Source of the DNA: RBC074 sp964470555
GTDB taxonomy: Bacteria; Acidobacteriota; Blastocatellia; RBC074
Direction: 5' to 3'
Assembly (NCBI GenBank): GCA_964470555.1
Contig: CAYYDG010000038.1
Coordinates: forward strand, 1-64,000
DNA length: 64,000 bases
The notes beneath the pieces are model-generated. The model had not been told where the DNA came from. It did not search any database and was given only the letters and a program-made list of their open reading frames with translations. This document shows positions 53,213 to 62,298 of the stretch, piece after piece. The number at the start of each line of letters is the position of its first letter. Positions within the stretch are counted from its first letter, which is position 1. The position numbers and the translations under genes were made by a program.

Positions 53213-53551
53213 ATGAATACCGTAACGCTGAACTTGCCTGATGCCCTATACCGCCAGTTGGAAGGATTGGCGCAAACCGAAGGGCTTTCCCTGAGCCAGT
53301 ACCTGTTGAACGCCATGACAGCGTATGCCGCGTCGAATTACCGTGTGCGCGCAACGTCTGATGCCGAACGCCTGCAACAACGCGCCGAATTCCTCGCCCT
53401 GCTCCATCGCCTGGGAACCGCCACCGAAGAAGAACTGGATCGCGCGCTGGCCGAACGCGACCCCATTCCCCCTGAATCGGAACTCAGCGCCGAGACGGCG
53501 GCCAAACTGCGCTCTTTGATTGAAACGCGCAAAGTGGGACGCATTGGATAG
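53213..53551 (+). CDS. Ribbon-helix-helix antitoxin-like protein
   Basis: A 112-residue protein: NTVTLNLPDALYRQLEGLAQ TEGLSLSQYLLNAM is a ribbon-helix-helix DNA-binding start, followed by a helical Ala/Glu-rich tail. It comes 30 bp after the broken PIN gene and is probably its antitoxin, which may explain why the toxin could be lost without harm. GAGAG stands before the ATG. Confidence 0.75.
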   Translation: MNTVTLNLPDALYRQLEGLAQTEGLSLSQYLLNAMTAYAASNYRVRATSDAERLQQRAEFLALLHRLGTATEEELDRALAERDPIPPESELSAETAAKLRSLIETRKVGRIG

Positions 53552-53691
53552 TGATCGGCAACAGAGCATTCGTGCTGGATGACGCCCGAATGAGCGAGGC
53601 GCGCCTGGGACAGGTTTTGTTCGGGCGGCAGTGCGGCGATAAAGGCTTGCTGGTCGCCGTAAGGACACTTTTCGAGACGAGTGATTCGTAA
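53551..53691 (+). CDS. 46-residue coupled small ORF
   Basis: Starts with GTG overlapping the antitoxin stop by one base (TAGTG) and ends with TAA overlapping the next ATG by one base (TAATG). Codes for 46 residues (VIGNRAFVLDDARMSEARLG onward). It has no recognisable domain and may be a gene fragment; the tight coupling at both ends is its only support. Confidence 0.35.
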   Translation: MIGNRAFVLDDARMSEARLGQVLFGRQCGDKGLLVAVRTLFETSDS

Positions 53692-54068
53692 TGATTACGC
53701 GCAAACTGTTGTGGGTGGATGGCTTGGCCGGCTTGATTGCCGGAGTTGCTATATTACTGGTAAGTAATTGGCTGCAAGAGTGGTACCGGTTGCCTATGAA
53801 TCTGCTGCTCTTAAATGGCGCGGCCAATCTAACCTATGCTTGTTACTCACTTTCCCTGGCAATGCGAACGAGGCGACCAAAAGTTCTCATCCTGTTACTG
53901 ATTGTTGCCAATCTGACGTGGGCAGTTCTTTGTTTGCGATGGGCATTTGTTTATTCAGGAACTGCCAGCCTGTTTGGTCTTGCTCACCTGATAGGCGAGG
54001 CGCTGTTTGTCGGCGGATTGGCAAGCCTGGAATGGCGTTGGCGTGAGCAGTTGCGAACAGCAGTTTGA
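53691..54068 (+). CDS. Four-helix membrane protein, unknown
   Basis: A 125-residue protein with four hydrophobic segments (about residues 8-25, 37-57, 64-84 and 90-110). Small conserved-looking membrane protein with no recognised motif. Its ATG overlaps the stop of the short ORF ahead. Confidence 0.7.
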   Translation: MITRKLLWVDGLAGLIAGVAILLVSNWLQEWYRLPMNLLLLNGAANLTYACYSLSLAMRTRRPKVLILLLIVANLTWAVLCLRWAFVYSGTASLFGLAHLIGEALFVGGLASLEWRWREQLRTAV

Positions 54069-54209
54069 ACGTTTTTCAATCCCAACCGCGCTGGCGTTTA
54101 AGCCCAACGCAGCCGCTGAACTTGCTATCGCCTTTGATCGGCGATCCAGCCAATTATGGTAAACTCCCACGCGTTTACCGGCACACCAATCCAGACAAAG
54201 GAAAGCACC

Positions 54210-55202
54210 ATGGAATTTGCAATTACCTTCAAACCCGACATGACTCCCAAACGCATTGTCAGCTTGACCAAACAGGCCGAAGCGGCAGGTTTCAATTACG
54301 GTTGGATGTTTGATTCGCATGTGTTGTGGCAGGAACCGTTTCCATTGATGACGTTGATGGCGGCGAATACCGAACGCATGCGAATTGGCCCTTGCGTGAC
54401 CAATCCGGCGGTGCGCGATTGGACGGTGACGGCCAGTTTGTTCGCTACGCTCAACCGCATTTCGGGCGGGCGAATGGACATCGGCATCGGGCGTGGAGAT
54501 TCATCGCGCCGCGTGATGGGCAAACGACCTACGACGCTGGCGGTGCTCGAAGAATGCGTGCAAACCATCCGCGATTTGTGCAGTGGCAAGCAAATCACTT
54601 ACGAAGAAAAAGAAATTCAGATGGCTTGGGCTGACGCGGGAGTGCCGCCGATCTGGGTTGCCGGTTACGGGCCGAAGGCGCTGCGCTGCGCGGGCAAAAT
54701 TGGCGATGGCGTGATTTTGCAATTCGCCGATCCGCATTTGATCAAATGGTGTTTGCAGTTTGTTCGCGAAGGCGCCGAAGAAGCCGGACGCGATTTTTCA
54801 AAAATCAAAGTCATGGCTGCGGCTCCGGTGTGGGTGTCGGATGATCTGAATGTGGCTCGTGATCGAGTTCGCTGGTTTCCGGCGCTGGTTTCCAACCATG
54901 TGGTTGATCTGGTTTCCAAATACAAACCCGAAGAATTGCCGGAAGAACTGACCGCCTTCATCCGCGACCGCAAAGGTTACAACTACCTGCACCACGCCGA
55001 AGTCGGCAGCAGCAACGCCGAATTCGTCACAGATGAAGTCGTGGATCGGTTTTGCATTGTCGGCAATGTGCAGGAACAGTTGCGCCGATTGAAAGAACTG
55101 GCCGATGTCGGCGTGACGCAGTTCAACATTTACCTGATGTGCGGCGACGAAGAACAAACGGTTGATGTGTATGGGAGCGAAGTGATTCCGGCGTGCGATT
55201 AA
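54210..55202 (+). CDS. LLM-class F420-dependent oxidoreductase (TIGR03842 type)
   Basis: A 330-residue luciferase-like TIM-barrel oxidoreductase. GFNYGWMFDSHVLWQEPFP, RMRIGPCVTNPAVRDWTVTA, SGGRMDIGIGRGDSSRR and PPIWVAGYGPKALRCAGKIGDGVIL fit the F420-dependent subgroup I know as TIGR03842, whose genes I recall often lying beside hydantoinase/dihydropyrimidinase and nitrilase-type genes. That matches the pyrimidine operon a few kilobases away, though here it is on the other strand and separated. AAAGGAAAG precedes the ATG at 54210. Confidence 0.88.
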   Translation: MEFAITFKPDMTPKRIVSLTKQAEAAGFNYGWMFDSHVLWQEPFPLMTLMAANTERMRIGPCVTNPAVRDWTVTASLFATLNRISGGRMDIGIGRGDSSRRVMGKRPTTLAVLEECVQTIRDLCSGKQITYEEKEIQMAWADAGVPPIWVAGYGPKALRCAGKIGDGVILQFADPHLIKWCLQFVREGAEEAGRDFSKIKVMAAAPVWVSDDLNVARDRVRWFPALVSNHVVDLVSKYKPEELPEELTAFIRDRKGYNYLHHAEVGSSNAEFVTDEVVDRFCIVGNVQEQLRRLKELADVGVTQFNIYLMCGDEEQTVDVYGSEVIPACD

Positions 55203-55415
55203 ACCGGTGTCTTGGGTTGAAAAGATGAATTTCGTCGTTCTTTTGCTGTTGAGCAGAATGTTACACCGATGCCGAAGTCGTCTCAGGACTCGGCTTTACT
55301 CGGCTAAAAGCTTGGCTCTTTCCAGATGACTGGGCTACACTTGAGTCACAAATACCTTCAACGACAAGCTCTACGTCAACCAACCGTAAGCCGAACGGCG
55401 TCAAAGGAGGACGAT

Positions 55416-55925
55416 GTGACATTCAAAATTGGTCAGAAGGTCGTTTATCCCACGCAAGGCATCGCCATTGTCGAGCAAATCGAAACTCGCCAGATCAACG
55501 GAGAAGAGCAGCTTTTTTATCTGCTCCGGCTGCATGCCAATAATTCCATGGTCATGGTTCCAATCCGCAACGCTGAAGAAGTAGGGTTGCGGACTCTGAT
55601 CGCCAAACGCAGATGCGAGGAATTGCTGACTGTGTTGGCGGACGATTTCCATTCGCCGCCGACAGCCTGGAAAGACCGGTTCAAGGAATTTTCCGAAGCC
55701 ATGCGCCACGGCGATTTGTTCGCCATCGCCGAAGTGCTGAAAACGCTGACGTATCTGAACCGCCAAAAGCCGTTGTCGTTTCGTGAAAAACAAATGCTCG
55801 AACGAGCGCAATATCTGGTCGTCAGCGAACTGGCCATGGTCTGCCGCAAAGCGGAATCTTCCGTTTCGCCGCTGGTCGAACAGGCGCTGATTTCCGCTTG
55901 CCATAAACACACAACGACCGCTTGA
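55416..55925 (+). CDS. CarD-family transcription regulator
   Basis: A 169-residue protein. The N-terminal RNA-polymerase-interacting domain is seen in FKIGQKVVYPTQGIAIVEQIETRQI and YLLRLHANNSMVMVPIRNAEEVGLR; the C-terminal helical DNA-binding domain in FKEFSEAMRHGDLFAIAEVLKTL and SFREKQMLERAQYLVVSELA. CarD proteins stabilise open promoter complexes. Start GTG at 55416 with AGGAGG five bases upstream; the ATG at 55326 has no ribosome site and adds a non-family tail. Confidence 0.92.
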   Translation: MTFKIGQKVVYPTQGIAIVEQIETRQINGEEQLFYLLRLHANNSMVMVPIRNAEEVGLRTLIAKRRCEELLTVLADDFHSPPTAWKDRFKEFSEAMRHGDLFAIAEVLKTLTYLNRQKPLSFREKQMLERAQYLVVSELAMVCRKAESSVSPLVEQALISACHKHTTTA

Positions 55926-56092
55926 TAGAAACGTCGCAACCATTCGTTTCGCATTTTGTAAGACAAATGTCAGCTAACAGCCGCTAGCCGCAAGTTATAA
56001 ACCCGGTTCTGAAATTGACTGAAAGTGATTTGCAGGTCTGCGCGCCGGAACCAGAAATTATCGCGACAATCGGCGTTACACCACACGGAACA

Positions 56093-59000
56093 ATGAGCCA
56101 CGAATCTTCATATCTGTTATTGCTGGCGACAGGAGCGGACGCCCGCGAACGCCTGTCGGATTTCCTTTCCGGCAGTCACAGTTTGGTTGATTTGGCGACA
56201 GGCTTTTCCAAAGAATGGAATGCCAGCAATGACGCCACAGAACATCAAGTGGCTTTGCTCGGCAAACTGCCTGTGCCGGCAACGGATAAAGATGTCATGA
56301 ACTCCTGCCTGGAGTTGATGCGCGATTTCGGCTCGATGGCTGAAAGCCGTGGGTTGACCATAGAAACGCTGTTGCACATCCAGCCAGCGTTATCAGGAAT
56401 GCCCGATCTGTCCGTTGGGTTATTGCTGCCGCGTTCTCAGCCGTTCAATTACACTCAATGTCAAAATCTGGAAGAATTGACTCTGGCCGTTCGTGACGTT
56501 CTTGAATGCCAGCGATTGAAAGAAACCACTCGACAGAAACCCTTGATCGAACGCCTGATGGAAAGCAGCGCAGCGTTGTTGAGCGAAAACGGGCGTTCAG
56601 AAGTTTTGCGTCGCATCCTGCAGGTCGTTCAGGAAAGCGGTTTTGAGCGTGTCAGACTGTATCTGCTTACCGCTGACGGACAGACGCTGCGCGGCGAAGC
56701 TCAGGTGGGAATGAAAGAATCGCGTTTTGAAGGCGTGGAATGGCCGGTGAAAACCGACCTGCACTTTCAAAAATTATGCGAAGCCGGACACCCGCTTTTG
56801 CTCAGACCGATCCCAGGCCAGCCCGAACATTCCGAAGAACAATTGGATAAAGAAGGATTGACCGAATGGGTGAGCGTGCCGTTGTTGTTGCGCGGCAAGG
56901 TCATCGGGCAATTGTCCGCTGACAACAAATTCAATCGTCGTCTGATTTCAGAATCCGAACTTGAGCCGTTGAAGCTGTTTGCCGCGTTGGCCGCTGCGGC
57001 AATTGAAAAAGCCGAATTGATCGAAAAAGCCGAACAGCGCGCCAGAGAGATGGAAGCTTTGAGGCGTACGACGGAAGCCATCACCGCCGCACCCACGCTG
57101 GAACGGACGAAACTGTTGCGCGCGATCATCGCTCACGCCGTCGAATTGTTGCAGGCCAGAAGCGGCGGATTGTATGAATACCACTACGAACGAGGCGAAT
57201 TGGTTCTGGTGGAAGATCACAACCGGCAGGATTTTGTCGGCCAGATTTTGAAAGTGGGCGAAGGCGTTGCCGGGCGACTTGTGTTGAGCGGCGAACCGTG
57301 TCGGATCATTGAAAATTACAACGAACATCCAGACCGCGCCGCCGTTTTTGAAACCCGTCGCAGTTTCGGTTCCGTGCTGGAAGTTCCATTGCGATGGCAG
57401 GATCGTGTCATAGGCGTGCTTTACGTTGACGATCAGGTGGGACGGAAATTCACCACCGAAGATGCCAGGCTGTTGGCGTTGTTCGCGCATCAGGCAGCGA
57501 TTGAACTGGTCAAGCAGGAATTGCTGGCTCAGGACGAAAACAAGCTGAAACGTCTGGAAAAACTTTCGCGTTCGACGACGGAAATCATGAGCAATCTGGG
57601 GAAATTGAAACTCCACGAATTGCTGACCCTGGTTGCCCGCCACGCAACGGAAATTCTGACGGCGGAAACCTGCGGAATTTCGCTGGCCAGCGGAAAAGAC
57701 GTTTTGAGCCTGGAAGCGTTTCACGGCCATCGCGACGGCAGCGTTTACCGAGGACAACAATTTTCGATTCAGAGCGGCGACAAAACCGGATTGACCGGAC
57801 ACATCGCCTATCAGGGCAGATTGTTCAACGCCTTTGGCGAAAAGCTGCAGGGCCATAAAGCCGTCCGCAACCGGCAGAGTTCGACTACACCGTCAGGGCA
57901 ATGTTATTCGGTTCTGGCCATTCCACTGCGAAACAACCACGGCGATTTGATAGGGCTGTTGCGCGCTGACAACAAGCTGAAAGACGACGGACGCCCTTCT
58001 CCGACACAGGCTTTTACCAAAGAAGATGAATGGATCATCAGCATTTATGCCGAAGTCGTCGCCGTATGCGTGGAAAACGCGCGTCTGGTCGAACAGTTGC
58101 GAAACCATCGGGAGCGATTGATTGACAGTCTGCCACACGCCATCATCGCCATTGACCGCAAAGGCATCGTCACCGATTTCAGTTGGCAGGCCGAAAGAAT
58201 TCTCGGTTACAAGAAAGCGGAAGTCCTGGGACAGGATGTCAGAATGCTGTACAGAGACGGAGAGCCGAACCACATCGGCCAATTGCTCAAAGACAGCAGG
58301 GACGGCAAGATCAACAACGTCGAAGCAATCGTCAAAAGCAAGGACGAAGAGCTGATTCCAGTTCAACTGTCCGCCTCGAATTTCTACGACGAAGAAGAAA
58401 ATCGAATCGGCAGCATCGGTTACTTTGAAGATGTTCGTTTGCTCAGGGAATATCAGCATCGTCTGGAATTGGTTTTGAAAGCCAGCGACCTGATGGCCAA
58501 GGCGGACAATCTTTCCGAAGGATTGCAAAGTCTGGCCCGCATGCTGGTGACGCTTTTCCCCGGCAACCTCTGTCTGATTTCGTTGCTCGACGAAAGTGGA
58601 AATTCGTTGACTGCCCAAGCCGGGACTTGCGACCCGAACCACTTTGCCGGCGACGCCAACTGGCAAGCGCCCATCGGGACGAATTACCCGATTGCGATTT
58701 ATCCCGGTCTGCTGGAATTCCTTCAAACCGGCAAGGCGGCCCGCTTCAAACACAGCCAGGAACATCGCCGCGAAACATTGAAACAGGCGCAATTGGCGCT
58801 CGGTTTGTCGCAACCTCTGCGGTCTTTGTTGATGATTCCCTTGCGATTGGGAAAACGTCCGCTCGGCCTGCTCAGCTTGTTGGAAACCTGCGACGAATCG
58901 CAAAGTCAGTTTCTGAAAAAAGAAAACATCGAATTGGCCGAGGCGATTGCCTCTCAAACGACCATACTCGTTGACCGAATTCGTTCTGCTGAACGTCGCG

Positions 59001-61783
59001 TAATCGAAAACGAAGATGAACGCCGTCAGTTGGAGCGATTACGAATCGCCGTCGAAGCGTTGGCTCGCGTCACTGAGCCGGGGAAAGTTCCGCGACAAAT
59101 TCTCAACAGCGCACAGGAAATTTTGCAGGCGGACGCCGTTGTCTTTTGGTTGTTTGACAACGACCAAAACAAGTTCCTGCCTGACATCTCGCTTGCCGCG
59201 GGAATTCCAGACAAAATGTGGGCCAAATATCAGGCCACCGGCCCCTACGAGGGCGGCACCGCTTATGAATTGTTCAAACAACAATGGTTTGCCACGAATG
59301 ATCTGAAAGAAACGCAAAATAAGGAATTTTTCGGTCCCTTCAGCCGGGCATTGCTGGCGGAATTCGATACTAGGTCTTTTCAAGGGATCGCATTGTCGGT
59401 AGGGGCGGAAAAGCTAGGCGTGATTTATGCGCTTTACCGACAGCCGGTAAATTTCGGAGAAAGGGAACGACGAACCGCTCTCAATTTCGCTCGCAATGCA
59501 GCCTTGAATCTGAAACGAGCGAAACTGGCCGAACAGGTCAGTTCGATCAACAAAGCCGCAAAAGCCGTCGCCAAAAGCATCGTTCTGGATGATCGCAAGG
59601 CGACATTGCGCTCCATTGTCGAAGAAGCCAAAAAAGCCAGCCAGTGTGACGCTGTGGTGCTGTATGAATACGAACAGGAAAAACGAGCCATCCGCCATCC
59701 CATTTTTGTCGGCGTTCACCAACCAAAGAAAATGCGCGACCCGGAAAAAGGCTGGGAACATCCGCTGGTGCATAAGCTGCTGGATAAAGCCGAACCGCGC
59801 GTGATTGACAATCTGGCCGAAGACCAGGATTTCAAGGATCGCAGTTTCGCGCGCGAAGAAAAAATTCAATCCTGTATAGCCATTCCGCTGCTGGCCACAC
59901 GGCAAAAAGTCGGCGTCATGTTTTTCAACTATCGCCGCCGCCGCCGGTTTACGACTGAACAGGTTGAAAACGTACAGTTTTTTGCCGACCAGGCCGCCGT
60001 TGCCATTCGTTATTCCCAGTTCGCCGACGACAAGGCTGAACAATTGAAACAGCAGGAATCGCTGGTCAGCCTTTCCGGCAAATTGCGAAACGCGCCGACG
60101 TTGCAGGAAACCATGGATGTCGCCGTCCAACACACCGCCGCCATGATGGAAGTCGAATGCTGCAACATCGTTTTACCCGATCCGAATGGCGAGTTGAGGC
60201 CGCGCGCTTATTTCGGCTGGCTGGATGAGGAAGTCGCCAAGCTCAAGCTGGCCAAAGGTTATGGGTCGCAATCCGGTTATACGATGTTGCAGAAAGAGCC
60301 TGTCGTTGTTGACGATTATTCAAGCGAAACGAGGTTTGAATTTCCGCAAGGCGTCTTGGAGCGCGGCATCGAATCGGGGTTGAGCGTACCGATGATGCGC
60401 GGCGACGAAATAATCGGAGCCATGCTGGTTTATTCAACTCAGCATCGCCATTTCACCGCTGAAGATTGTTATCTGCTGCAATTGATCGCCAATCAAACAG
60501 CCATCGCCATTCGCAGCACCGAACGATATGAACAACTGCAACGGCGCAACGATCACTTCCAAGCCATTCATAACGCCAGCAAGGCCATTACGGCCAGTTT
60601 CGGGCGCGAACGAGACGTGTTGGATGAAATCGTGCGACAGGCAGTCGAAGGGTTGACGGAAGCCGGATCGAGCAAGGTCGCCGTCGGAACGATTCAGATT
60701 TATGACGAAAAACGAAGCGCGTCGCAGATGATAAGCATTTATCCGGCTGACAAATTTCCAGACCTCAGCAAACGTGTAGGCGATGTCTGGTCGCTGGACA
60801 GATGCCGGGAGAAGATCGGAATCGCGGGTCGGACGATACTGGAAGGCAGGTCGCAACGGGTTGACGATGTCAGACTCGATCCCGATTACCTGTCGTTTAA
60901 CAAGGCCACTCGTTCGGAATTGTGCGTGCCGATGTGGGACGGAGATAAAGTCATCGGAGCGATCAACGTTGAAAGCCACGACCTCAAAGGCTTTGACGAC
61001 GACGACCAGACGACTTTGGAGACCCTGGCCGAACACGCCGTCATCGCCATCAAAAACGCTCGCCAATTCGAGGAGTTGAAGGAAAGCAAATTGCAGATTG
61101 GCGCGCGGACGGCGTTGGCCTGGATGGGGATGGCCAACAATGCCTGGCGTCATGTCATCGCCCGTGACGCTTCGGATATTGGAAAAAAGGCCGTCTTGAT
61201 CCGCGAGTTCATCAAACGCGATGGCCTGAATCATCCGCGCATTGTCGAGCATCTGGAACAAATCGAGGCATTGGTGAAAAGCATCCATGTAAAACCGATC
61301 ACCGCTCCGCTGTCTTCGGAAGAAGGCGTGGCCATGGTCAACGTCAATGATCTGGTTGCTGAACGCTTGAACCAGCTTCGTCAGAATGCGAGTTATGGCG
61401 CCATCAAACTCGAAGTCAGTGTGTTCGCTGGAAGGCCATTGACGGTGTGGACGAGTTCTGAATGGTTGCGACGAGCGCTGGATATTCTGGTGGACAACGC
61501 CGCCGACGCGGTCAAGCCGCTGGAAGCAAACAGGCGTGTGATCACCGTGACGACGGATTTGGTGAATGATGAAGTGAAAATTTGCGTGGCTGATCGTGGA
61601 CCGGGGATTCCGGCGTCCATCAAACCGCTTCTTTTCAAAACCCGAATCGAACACAGCAAGGGATTCGGCATGGGATTGTTGATTGCGCAAGCCATTGTCG
61701 AAACCTACGGCGGAAAAATCGAATTTGACGACGACGTCGAACAAGGCGCGCGAATGACGATTCGGTTGCCGCATAAAAGTTGA
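56093..61783 (+). CDS. Giant multi-GAF/PAS sensor kinase-like protein
   Basis: About 1896 residues with no membrane segment. Counted from this ATG: GAF-like domains at about 150-307, 319-475 and 488-666; one PAS domain at 677-779 (DSLPHAIIAIDRKGIVTDFS, AERILGYKKAEVLGQDV); five more GAF domains at about 793-962, 976-1146, 1152-1310, 1322-1480 and 1485-1660; a helical dimerisation region with WRHVIA near 1687 as possible phosphoacceptor; and a C-terminal HATPase at 1780-1896 (LDILVDNAADAV N-box, VADRGPGIP G1, GFGMGLLIAQAIV G2). The HisKA H-box is not canonical. A TTG at 56015 is an alternative start. The following receiver genes are likely its outputs. Confidence 0.85.
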   Translation: MSHESSYLLLLATGADARERLSDFLSGSHSLVDLATGFSKEWNASNDATEHQVALLGKLPVPATDKDVMNSCLELMRDFGSMAESRGLTIETLLHIQPALSGMPDLSVGLLLPRSQPFNYTQCQNLEELTLAVRDVLECQRLKETTRQKPLIERLMESSAALLSENGRSEVLRRILQVVQESGFERVRLYLLTADGQTLRGEAQVGMKESRFEGVEWPVKTDLHFQKLCEAGHPLLLRPIPGQPEHSEEQLDKEGLTEWVSVPLLLRGKVIGQLSADNKFNRRLISESELEPLKLFAALAAAAIEKAELIEKAEQRAREMEALRRTTEAITAAPTLERTKLLRAIIAHAVELLQARSGGLYEYHYERGELVLVEDHNRQDFVGQILKVGEGVAGRLVLSGEPCRIIENYNEHPDRAAVFETRRSFGSVLEVPLRWQDRVIGVLYVDDQVGRKFTTEDARLLALFAHQAAIELVKQELLAQDENKLKRLEKLSRSTTEIMSNLGKLKLHELLTLVARHATEILTAETCGISLASGKDVLSLEAFHGHRDGSVYRGQQFSIQSGDKTGLTGHIAYQGRLFNAFGEKLQGHKAVRNRQSSTTPSGQCYSVLAIPLRNNHGDLIGLLRADNKLKDDGRPSPTQAFTKEDEWIISIYAEVVAVCVENARLVEQLRNHRERLIDSLPHAIIAIDRKGIVTDFSWQAERILGYKKAEVLGQDVRMLYRDGEPNHIGQLLKDSRDGKINNVEAIVKSKDEELIPVQLSASNFYDEEENRIGSIGYFEDVRLLREYQHRLELVLKASDLMAKADNLSEGLQSLARMLVTLFPGNLCLISLLDESGNSLTAQAGTCDPNHFAGDANWQAPIGTNYPIAIYPGLLEFLQTGKAARFKHSQEHRRETLKQAQLALGLSQPLRSLLMIPLRLGKRPLGLLSLLETCDESQSQFLKKENIELAEAIASQTTILVDRIRSAERRVIENEDERRQLERLRIAVEALARVTEPGKVPRQILNSAQEILQADAVVFWLFDNDQNKFLPDISLAAGIPDKMWAKYQATGPYEGGTAYELFKQQWFATNDLKETQNKEFFGPFSRALLAEFDTRSFQGIALSVGAEKLGVIYALYRQPVNFGERERRTALNFARNAALNLKRAKLAEQVSSINKAAKAVAKSIVLDDRKATLRSIVEEAKKASQCDAVVLYEYEQEKRAIRHPIFVGVHQPKKMRDPEKGWEHPLVHKLLDKAEPRVIDNLAEDQDFKDRSFAREEKIQSCIAIPLLATRQKVGVMFFNYRRRRRFTTEQVENVQFFADQAAVAIRYSQFADDKAEQLKQQESLVSLSGKLRNAPTLQETMDVAVQHTAAMMEVECCNIVLPDPNGELRPRAYFGWLDEEVAKLKLAKGYGSQSGYTMLQKEPVVVDDYSSETRFEFPQGVLERGIESGLSVPMMRGDEIIGAMLVYSTQHRHFTAEDCYLLQLIANQTAIAIRSTERYEQLQRRNDHFQAIHNASKAITASFGRERDVLDEIVRQAVEGLTEAGSSKVAVGTIQIYDEKRSASQMISIYPADKFPDLSKRVGDVWSLDRCREKIGIAGRTILEGRSQRVDDVRLDPDYLSFNKATRSELCVPMWDGDKVIGAINVESHDLKGFDDDDQTTLETLAEHAVIAIKNARQFEELKESKLQIGARTALAWMGMANNAWRHVIARDASDIGKKAVLIREFIKRDGLNHPRIVEHLEQIEALVKSIHVKPITAPLSSEEGVAMVNVNDLVAERLNQLRQNASYGAIKLEVSVFAGRPLTVWTSSEWLRRALDILVDNAADAVKPLEANRRVITVTTDLVNDEVKICVADRGPGIPASIKPLLFKTRIEHSKGFGMGLLIAQAIVETYGGKIEFDDDVEQGARMTIRLPHKS

Positions 61784-61899
61784 AAAAACTTTCCCCCTCA
61801 CAAAATTTAACGTTTTTGACTGCTCCGTTGACACGCACGCCAGATAACCTTTGGGCGCAGAAAAAAACGTTTGTCCCGGGAAGGATCGAATTTACATCC

Positions 61900-62268
61900 A
61901 TGCAGTTTTTATTATTACAAGGCGACAAAGACATTTATTGGAGCGCCTTTCTTGCCGATGTCATTGCCCCGCTGGGAAGTTTGAACGTGGCAAAAGCCGA
62001 CGATTGGACGGCAACTGGCCAGCAAGAGCCTGATGGATTGATTGTCGTTGACACCACTCACATCGAGCGATTCGAACAACTGGTTGCCAGATTGTATGCC
62101 GAAAATCCCAGTCGTCGGATCGTGGTCATGACGGCTTCGCCGACCTGGAAACGCGCGCGCGCGGCATTCGAGTCGGGAGCGATTGATTATCTGCCCAAAA
62201 CTTTACCGGCGGATGAACTGAGGGCTGCGTTTGAAGAGTTGTTGCGTCGTACCTCAGCCCAGCCGTGA
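61900..62268 (+). CDS. Stand-alone receiver-domain protein
   Basis: A 122-residue response-regulator receiver fold: MQFLLLQGDKDIYWSAFLAD at the start, PDGLIVVDTTHIERF with the putative phosphoacceptor Asp, RRIVVMTASPTWKRARAAFESGAIDYLPKTL with the conserved Ser/Thr and Lys positions. The first acidic pair is changed (QGDKD). The ATG at 61900 begins the domain; a TTG at 61780 overlapping the kinase stop is possible. Lies between the giant kinase and the next receiver protein. Confidence 0.75.
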   Translation: MQFLLLQGDKDIYWSAFLADVIAPLGSLNVAKADDWTATGQQEPDGLIVVDTTHIERFEQLVARLYAENPSRRIVVMTASPTWKRARAAFESGAIDYLPKTLPADELRAAFEELLRRTSAQP

Positions 62269-62298
62269 AACAACCCAAACAAGATCAAGGCGGTGATT

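Noticed and set aside
60434..61834. Minus-strand open frame of 466 codons opposite the giant kinase C-terminus
   Set aside because: The plus strand carries GAF and HATPase motifs throughout this interval, so the opposite frame is spurious.
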